A DNA stretch of 64,000 nt from Nostocoides sp. (GTDB taxonomy: Bacteria; Actinomycetota; Actinomycetes; Actinomycetales; Dermatophilaceae), in NCBI GenBank assembly GCA_016702415.1, contig JADJEA010000023.1, forward strand, positions 248,001 to 312,000, given 5' to 3'. Both the position numbers and the translations under genes were made by a program. Below the pieces are notes generated by a model. That model did no database searches and was not told where the DNA came from. It saw only the letters and a program-made list of their open reading frames with translations. The first letter of the stretch is position 1, and each line of letters begins with the position of its first letter. Below are positions 58,567-64,000 of this stretch, piece by piece.

Positions 58567-59240
58567 GCCGGTTCCTCGTCGTCACCGGCACCGACACCGG
58601 GGTCGGCAAGACCGTCGCCACTGCCGCGCTGGCGTTGGGGTATGCCGCGTCCGGCCTGCGCGTCCACGTCGACAAACCCGTCCAGACGGGGGTTGGCCCG
58701 CACGTGGGCGGGGACGTCGCCGAGATCGCCCGGCTCGTGCCCGGGGTGACCACGAGCGAGGGCCTGCGGCTGCCCGAGCCGATGGCGCCGGTCGCGGCGG
58801 CGGGGAGGGTCGGCATACCCCTGCCGGATCTGGCCGCTCAGACGGACCGGCTGCGCGCGCTGGCCCGCGGATGCGACCTCGTCCTTGTCGAGGGGGCGGG
58901 TGGGCTCCTGGTTCATCTAGACGAGGACGGCTCGACCATCGCCGATCTCGCCCGGGCGCTCGGCGCGCCCGTCGTCGTCGTCGCGCGCGCGGGTCTCGGG
59001 ACGCTCAATCACACCGAGCTGACGCTTGAGGCGCTCGATCGGCGCGGGCTGACCGTCGGGGGCCTCGTCATCGGGTCCTGGCCCGCCGACCCCGGCCCGG
59101 TCGAGGAGACCAATCGCGCCCATCTCGCCGGCCTCGGGGTCCCCGTCCTCGGTCGACTCCCGGCCGGAATCGGCGCGCTGGCGCCCGAGGAGTTCGCCAC
59201 CCGGAGTCATCTCACGCTGCCCGCGCTCACCCATCCCTGA
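58563..59240 (+). CDS. bioD: Dethiobiotin synthetase
   Basis: A 225-residue ATP-dependent carboxylase. The P-loop is VVTGTDTGVGKTVATAALAL at residues 6-25. The substrate region is HVDKPVQTGV, the catalytic/ATP region is LVLVEGAGGLLVHLDEDGS, and VVVVARAGLGTLNHTELTLE follows. GTG 58563 overlaps bioF. No bioC, bioH or BirA-type regulator is in the window, so the source of the pimeloyl moiety is not shown. Confidence 0.94.
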   Translation: MSRFLVVTGTDTGVGKTVATAALALGYAASGLRVHVDKPVQTGVGPHVGGDVAEIARLVPGVTTSEGLRLPEPMAPVAAAGRVGIPLPDLAAQTDRLRALARGCDLVLVEGAGGLLVHLDEDGSTIADLARALGAPVVVVARAGLGTLNHTELTLEALDRRGLTVGGLVIGSWPADPGPVEETNRAHLAGLGVPVLGRLPAGIGALAPEEFATRSHLTLPALTHP

Positions 59241-59322
59241 GCGTCGCGGACCCACGGCGGGGCACGTCATCGCGGCTCAGTCCAGGGGGATTACTCCTAG
59301 GGGCGATCAGTCCGGGGGCGAT

Positions 59323-59754
59323 CTACTCCCAGGGCGTCGACAGGACGATCGTGGTGTGCGTCGAGACCGCAGCGGTGGCGCGAATCCGGCCGAGGAGTTC
59401 CTCCAGCGCGGTCGGGGTCGCGACCCGGACCTTCAACAGATAGTTCGCGTCGCCGGCGACCGAATAGCACGCCTCCACCTCGGGCACGGCGTGCAGCCGG
59501 TCGGGGATGTCGTCGGGAGCGGACTGGTCAAAGGGGGTGATCGCGACGAAGGCGGTCAGCGGCATACCGAGGGCTTCGTGGTCGACGGAGGCGGTGTAGC
59601 CCCGCACGACGCCCCGCTCCTCCAGCCGCCGAACGCGCTGGTGAACCGCGGACGTCGACAAGCCGACCGCCTTGCCCAGGTCGGTATAGCTCATCCGCCC
59701 GTCCTTGCGGAGCAAGGAGACGAGTGCGCGGTCGACGTCTTCCACAATCGCCAC
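59323..59754 (-). CDS. Lrp/AsnC-family transcriptional regulator
   Basis: A 143-residue Lrp/AsnC regulator. The N-terminal helix-turn-helix is DRALVSLLRKDGRMSYTDLG, KAVGLSTSAVHQRVRRLEER. The C-terminal RAM effector domain includes AFVAITPFDQSAPDDIPDRL and VEACYSVAGDANYLLKVRVA. These regulators usually sense an amino acid. With lysine-degradation genes 5 kb away a link to lysine is conceivable but there is no direct evidence. Confidence 0.9.
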   Translation of the reverse strand: MAIVEDVDRALVSLLRKDGRMSYTDLGKAVGLSTSAVHQRVRRLEERGVVRGYTASVDHEALGMPLTAFVAITPFDQSAPDDIPDRLHAVPEVEACYSVAGDANYLLKVRVATPTALEELLGRIRATAAVSTHTTIVLSTPWE

Positions 59755-59867
59755 CCTACGGGCCCGGGACCGGATTCGGCCGATTCGACCACGCGAGGAT
59801 GCCAGCCACGGGACCGGACCAGATGAGACCGCCGTCGCCGCGCCGCACCGGCGTCTACGATGCGCGC

Positions 59868-60800
59868 ATGCCCGCGCCGCGCCTGATGCTCCTCGACTCG
59901 GCCAGCCTGTATTTCCGGGCCTTCTTCGGGGTCCCGGACGATCGTCCGCATCCCGGTGCCACTCCCGTCAACGCGGTCCGCGGTTTCCTCGACTTCATCT
60001 CCACACTCGTGCGCGACCACCATCCGACGCATCTGGTGGCCTGCTGGGACAACGACTGGCGGCCGCAATTCCGGGTCGATGCCATCCCGAGCTACAAGAC
60101 GCACCGGGTCGCGGCCGGGAGCGCGGTCGTCGAGGAGGAGGTCCCCGACGCGCTCGCGGTGCAGGTGCCGATCATCGAGGATGTCCTGTCCGCGTTGGGC
60201 ATCTGCCGTCTCGGGGCGGACGGCTTCGAAGCGGACGACGCCATCGGGACGCTGGTGCAGCGCCATCGTGGGCGGATGCCGATCGACATCGTCACCGGCG
60301 ATCGCGACCTCTTCCAACTCGTCGACGACGCGGCCGCGGTCCGGGTGCTCTACACGGCCCGCGGCGGGGTGCGCTCCCCCGACCTCGTGGACCAGGCCTA
60401 TCTCGCCGACCGCTACGGCGTCGCCAGTGGCGAGCAGTATGCCGACATGGCCGTCCTGCGTGGCGACACCAGCGACGGCCTCCCGGGGGTCGTGGGCATC
60501 GGGGAGAAGACCGCGGCGAGGCTCATCACGGCATACGGCACCTTGGCGGCCGTGCGCGCGGCGGTCGACGGCGGCGACCCGGCCCTCAAGGGGGCCCAAC
60601 GCCGCAACCTCGAGGCCGCGTCCGCCTATCTCGATGTCGGCCCGCTCGTCGTCAGGGTGGCGCTCGATGCCCCGGTGCCCGACGTCGATCCGGGCCTGCC
60701 GACGCACATCGCGGACCTGCGCCTCATGTCCCGGCTGGCCACCGAACACGGCCTCGCCGGACCCATCAACCGCCTGGTCGACGCTCTGGGGATCGGCTGA
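59868..60800 (+). CDS. 5'-3' exonuclease (PolI N-terminal domain-like)
   Basis: A 310-residue stand-alone 5'-3' exonuclease/flap endonuclease, like Rv2090. The metal-binding acids are in LLDSASLYFRAFFGVPDD, ADGFEADDAIGTLVQRH and DIVTGDRDLFQLVDD. The helix-hairpin-helix DGLPGVVGIGEKTAARLITA follows at ~residue 205. The ATG 59868 start is adopted because the frame upstream lacks domain sequence. It probably works on flaps and RNA primers in repair or replication. Confidence 0.9.
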   Translation: MPAPRLMLLDSASLYFRAFFGVPDDRPHPGATPVNAVRGFLDFISTLVRDHHPTHLVACWDNDWRPQFRVDAIPSYKTHRVAAGSAVVEEEVPDALAVQVPIIEDVLSALGICRLGADGFEADDAIGTLVQRHRGRMPIDIVTGDRDLFQLVDDAAAVRVLYTARGGVRSPDLVDQAYLADRYGVASGEQYADMAVLRGDTSDGLPGVVGIGEKTAARLITAYGTLAAVRAAVDGGDPALKGAQRRNLEAASAYLDVGPLVVRVALDAPVPDVDPGLPTHIADLRLMSRLATEHGLAGPINRLVDALGIG

Positions 60801-60814
60801 CCTAGTCTGGACAG

Positions 60815-61696
60815 ATGGCCGAGCTCAGCTGGCGTCCCGTCACCCTCGACGATCTCCCGTCGTTGGTGACCCTCGCGCAGGCGTGCCTCGACCACGACGG
60901 GGGTATGCCGAGCCTCGCCACCCCGCAGACCGTGGCCGGCCTGCTGGTCGGGGAAGTCGGGATCGCCGGCTACGACGAGTTGGACGATCTGGTCGCCGTT
61001 GCCGCCCTCTCGCGGGGCGAGGAGGACGCTCTCGTGGCGTCCGGGCTGGTGCACCCGAGCTATCGGCGGCAAGGTTTCGGGGAGCAACTCGTCGCGTGGT
61101 GTCGTGAGCACGCGGACGGAGAACTCGTCCATGTCGTCGCCGAGACGATGTCGCCCGAGGCGGAGTCGCTCTTCGGCAGCAGCGGCCTGCGGCGCACCCG
61201 GGCCGAGGCGATCATGCGCCACGGGCTGACCCATGTCTCGCGCATCCCGCTGCCGGACGGGCTGGAGTCCTTGGCGTACCGGCCCGAGACGATGGAGGCG
61301 TTCTTCACGGCCTACCGGCTCTCGTTCGCGGAGCGTCCGGGGTTCTCGGACACCGCGGCGGCCGAATGGCATGCGTCCTTGGCGGCCGACCCCGAGTTTC
61401 GCCCCGACGACAGCCGGGTCGCGCTGGACGGGGACGGCGTGCCAGCAGGCTATGTCGTCATGTCCGGAGAGTGGATTGATCAGGTCGGTGTGGTCCCGGC
61501 CTGGCGCGGGCGGCGTCTCGGTGCCCACCTGACCGTCCGCTGCTTGACGGTGCTGCGCCGCGAGGACGCGGACTTCGCCTGGCTCGCCGTCACGCTGGGG
61601 AACCCGGCGCGCGTGCTCTATGAGCGTCTCGGCTTCGAGCTCTACGGGACCCGGGCGCGGTACGTCGATCCCTTTAGCGCTCAGCGGGGCGGGTAG
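60815..61696 (+). CDS. Two-domain GNAT acetyltransferase
   Basis: A 293-residue protein with two GNAT-like halves. The first has VASGLVHPSYRRQGFGEQLV (acetyl-CoA loop R-R-Q-G-F-G) near residue 73. The second has QVGVVPAWRGRRLGAHLTVR at ~225 and AVTLGNPARVLYERLGFELY at the end. The layout resembles mycothiol synthase and relatives, but distinguishing residues were not checked, so the substrate is open. ATG 60815 starts 15 bases after the exonuclease stop. The 280 bases after its end (61697-61976) show no gene. Confidence 0.82.
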   Translation: MAELSWRPVTLDDLPSLVTLAQACLDHDGGMPSLATPQTVAGLLVGEVGIAGYDELDDLVAVAALSRGEEDALVASGLVHPSYRRQGFGEQLVAWCREHADGELVHVVAETMSPEAESLFGSSGLRRTRAEAIMRHGLTHVSRIPLPDGLESLAYRPETMEAFFTAYRLSFAERPGFSDTAAAEWHASLAADPEFRPDDSRVALDGDGVPAGYVVMSGEWIDQVGVVPAWRGRRLGAHLTVRCLTVLRREDADFAWLAVTLGNPARVLYERLGFELYGTRARYVDPFSAQRGG

Positions 61697-61976
61697 CACC
61701 CCCGGACCTGCCGGCGCTGCACATCCTTGGGTGCGCCGGTCGTCCTGGGCTGCTGTCCCGTGCCGCCCACCGGACCACTCCCCTGTGCCGATCTTCGGCC
61801 AGGACCCGGGCACGTGCCCCTGCAGCGTGCCCGGGCCGGATGGCTGTTACCAGTGATGAGGCGTGGGGCCGGGGCGGTGATACCTGTCGACAATGGCCGG
61901 GTGGTGCCTGTCCTACGCCGGACGGCGCGCCCCGGTGCGGCGCGTCGGGACGGGCGGACCCGTCGATCCGGCCGAG

Positions 61977-64000
61977 CTAGTCGAGCCGGTCGGCAGCGAC
62001 GACGCCGCGCAGGACCGCGTCGACCGCCTTGCGGGCGACGCCACGCAGGTGGGGTTCCGGGGCGGCGCTGGCGATCTGGTCCAGGAGGTCGACAATCTGC
62101 TTGCACCGCCTGACGAAATCGCCCGCCGCGAGATCTCCTTGCCGCAGAACGGCGTCGAGCCGCTGTCCGGCCGCCCACCGGTGGACCGCCCACGCGATCC
62201 CCGCGTCCGGGCTCGCCGTGAGCGGCAGGCCGATGGCCCGCTCGCGCTCCTCCAGCTCCGACCAAATGCGCACCATGGCCGTCCCCGCCTCGGCGACATC
62301 GGCGTTGGGCTGGCGGACGGCGTCGGCGGGTTCCTCGGAGCGCGGCTCATGGACGAGCATCGACACGCACGCGGCGAGGCTGGGCGCATCAAGCCGGACC
62401 CACGTCCCCTGGCGGAGGCACTCCGCGACCAGCAGGTCACGGTCGGAGTAGATCCGCCGCAACCGCTCCCCGTCGGCCGTCAGGGTCAGCCCGTCGGCGC
62501 TGAGATAGCCCAGGTCGCTCAGCAGCCCACAGATCCGCTCGAACGTCCGGGCCACCGTGTTGGTGCGCCCCTCGACCTGACGGGTGACGGCGTCGCGCTC
62601 CCGTTGCGCTCGCCACCAGCGATCCGACCAGCGGGCGTGGACCTCCCGATCGGGGCACGCGTGACAGGGGTGGGCCTTGATACGGCGCCGAAGATCGGCG
62701 ATCCGGGCTTCCTCCCCGGGGGAGGCAGCACGCTCCGCGCCATCCCCCACCGTCAGGCCCACCTCCCCCCGCACGCCGACCTCCGCACCACTGCCCGCGC
62801 TGCCAACAACGCCGTCACCCCCACCTCGCCCGCCGGACCCGCCCGCCGCTCCCGGGCGGGTCGGTGCCTTGATCCGCAGCGTGGTCGCGAGGTCACGACG
62901 CGCCTTGGGTGACTTCGCGTTGAAGTGCCGGGGGATGTCCATCCGCCCCAGCGCCTCGATCGGCCCGGTCAGATCGCGCCCGGTGAGCCGATGCGCGTGC
63001 CGGTCCTCGGTCAGGACCAACGGCGGGCTCGTCTCACCCCGGTGGGTGCGAGCGGGGTCGAGGACCACGGCATACCCGGACCGGCGACCCGTCGGGATGC
63101 GGACGATGTCACCGACCCGCAATCGCTCCAACGACAGTTCCGCCTCCGCTCGGCGAGCGGCAGACCGGGATCGGGCCTGGTCCTTCTCGAGGCGACCGAG
63201 GTCGTGGCGGAGCGCGGCATACTCCCGGAAATCCCCCAGGTGACAGGCCATCGCCTCGGCGTAACCGGCCATCGCCTCGCTCTGGTCGTGCCGGGTCCGC
63301 ACCAGCCCCACCACGGACCGGTCGGCCTGGAACTGAGCGAAGGAGGTGTTGAGGATCTCCACGGCCCGGGCGCGTCCCACCTGGGCGACGAGGTTGACCG
63401 CCATATTGGACGAGGGCCGGAAGCTCGAGCGCAGCGGGAAGGTCCGCGTCGAGGCGAGACCGGCGACGTGGACCGGGTCCAGCCCGCGCCGCCACAGGAC
63501 CAGGGCGTGGCCCTCGATGTCGATGCCGCGCCGGCCGGCGCGCCCGGTCAGCTGGGTGTATTCCGCGGCGGAGAGGTCGACGTGGGCCTCCCCGTTGAAT
63601 TTCACGAGCTTCTCGAGGACGACGGTACGAGCGGGCATGTTGATGCCGAGCGCGAGGGTCTCGGTGGCGAAGACGGCGCGGATGGCGCCCTGGGTGAAGA
63701 GTTCCTCGACGATCTCCCGGAAGGTGGGCAGCATCCCGGCGTGGTGCGCGGCGAAGCCGCGGGCGATCCCTTCCGCAAAATCCCAGTAGCCGAGGACGCC
63801 GAGATCCTCCTCGGCCAGTCCGGTGGTCCGTTCCTCGACGAGGCGCCGGTTCCGCTCGCTCACGTCGTCGTCGACGAGCCGTATGCCGCTGCTCAACAAC
63901 TGCTGGACCGCGCCCTCGCACCCGGCGCGGCTGAATACGAACGTGATTGCCGGGAGCAGGCCGTCGTGGTCCAGGGCACGCACGACGTCGGTCCGGGAGG
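61977..64000 (-). CDS. helY: DEAD/DEAH-box helicase HelY (Ski2/Mtr4-like), C-terminal part
   Basis: The gene runs off the right edge; 674 residues are visible. The second RecA-like domain is present: ITFVFSRAGCEGAVQQLLSS, then ARGFAAHHAGMLPTFREIVE, VFATETLALGINMPARTVVL and YTQLTGRAGRRGIDIEGHAL (motif VI). A family-specific C-terminal region follows. A glycine-rich insert (GAAGGSGGRGGGDGVVGSAG) lies near 62800-62860. A four-Cys-like patch KAHPCHACPDREVH is near 62650. The N-terminal ATPase motifs are outside the window. In mycobacteria HelY lies near the exonuclease gene, as here. Confidence 0.92.
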   Translation of the reverse strand, partial: SRTDVVRALDHDGLLPAITFVFSRAGCEGAVQQLLSSGIRLVDDDVSERNRRLVEERTTGLAEEDLGVLGYWDFAEGIARGFAAHHAGMLPTFREIVEELFTQGAIRAVFATETLALGINMPARTVVLEKLVKFNGEAHVDLSAAEYTQLTGRAGRRGIDIEGHALVLWRRGLDPVHVAGLASTRTFPLRSSFRPSSNMAVNLVAQVGRARAVEILNTSFAQFQADRSVVGLVRTRHDQSEAMAGYAEAMACHLGDFREYAALRHDLGRLEKDQARSRSAARRAEAELSLERLRVGDIVRIPTGRRSGYAVVLDPARTHRGETSPPLVLTEDRHAHRLTGRDLTGPIEALGRMDIPRHFNAKSPKARRDLATTLRIKAPTRPGAAGGSGGRGGGDGVVGSAGSGAEVGVRGEVGLTVGDGAERAASPGEEARIADLRRRIKAHPCHACPDREVHARWSDRWWRAQRERDAVTRQVEGRTNTVARTFERICGLLSDLGYLSADGLTLTADGERLRRIYSDRDLLVAECLRQGTWVRLDAPSLAACVSMLVHEPRSEEPADAVRQPNADVAEAGTAMVRIWSELEERERAIGLPLTASPDAGIAWAVHRWAAGQRLDAVLRQGDLAAGDFVRRCKQIVDLLDQIASAAPEPHLRGVARKAVDAVLRGVVAADRLD

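Overview
This is a high-GC (about 70%) actinobacterial chromosome segment with dense genes and many GTG starts and 4-base ATGA/GTGA gene overlaps. The block gcvH, garA-like, merR/ftsR, DUF151 nuclease, merR, gcvP (2345-8172) has the order of M. tuberculosis Rv1826-Rv1832. rbpA, ppm, lnt, fxsA, a 5'-3' exonuclease and helY (40-64 kb) match the Rv2050-Rv2092c neighbourhood. With no mycobacterial cell-wall genes in view, I infer a Micrococcales-type organism (Intrasporangiaceae/Dermatophilaceae-like) from gene content only.

Layout. 1-8.2 kb: uppP end, corA, a phosphatase and the glycine-cleavage/GarA block. 8.3-16.3 kb: SbcCD nuclease, a glutamate-cysteine-ligase-family enzyme and amylosucrase. 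16.4-23.9 kb: thiol peroxidase, acyl-CoA synthetase, RlmC, a YrdC/Sua5 protein, a MaoC/CoA-lyase fusion and a phospholipase D protein. 24.0-26.0 kb: a membrane protein and ECF sigma pair interrupted by an implausible G-rich block (about 24640-25188). 26.8-28.8 kb: three toxin-antitoxin modules around a putative XerCD dif site (27505-27532). Genes to its left are mostly on +, and genes to its right are more often on -, as expected at a replication terminus. 29-40 kb: universal stress protein, a GH13-family enzyme, glmS, CoA-disulfide reductase-rhodanese, an SSB-like protein, a VanY-type peptidase and an MFS transporter. 40-46.5 kb: rbpA, fxsA, ppm, lnt and the lysine-fermentation genes kal, kamE and kamD. 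46.6-53.5 kb: phosphoketolase, aldo/keto reductase, a second sigma/membrane-protein pair flanked by two copies of a palindromic repeat, and kdd. 53.6-59.2 kb: kamA and the biotin operon bioB-A-F-D. 59.3-64 kb: Lrp regulator, exonuclease, acetyltransferase and the 3' part of helY.

Together kamA, kamDE, kdd and kal encode most of the beta-lysine route of lysine breakdown. The cleavage enzyme and CoA-transferase steps are not in the window.

Two cautions and one main signal. At least seven normally intact genes (ftsR-like, gcvP, glmS, vanY-like, rbpA, kdd, bioA, and probably ppm) carry single-base frame breaks, several in homopolymers. With the poly-G block this points to residual sequencing or assembly error rather than gene decay. 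The strongest unexplained signal is the octamer GTATGCCG/CGGCATAC. I count about 89 copies by eye (44 in one orientation, 45 in the other), where base composition predicts only about two. It occurs in all reading frames and forces rare codons, so it behaves as a DNA-level repeated word.
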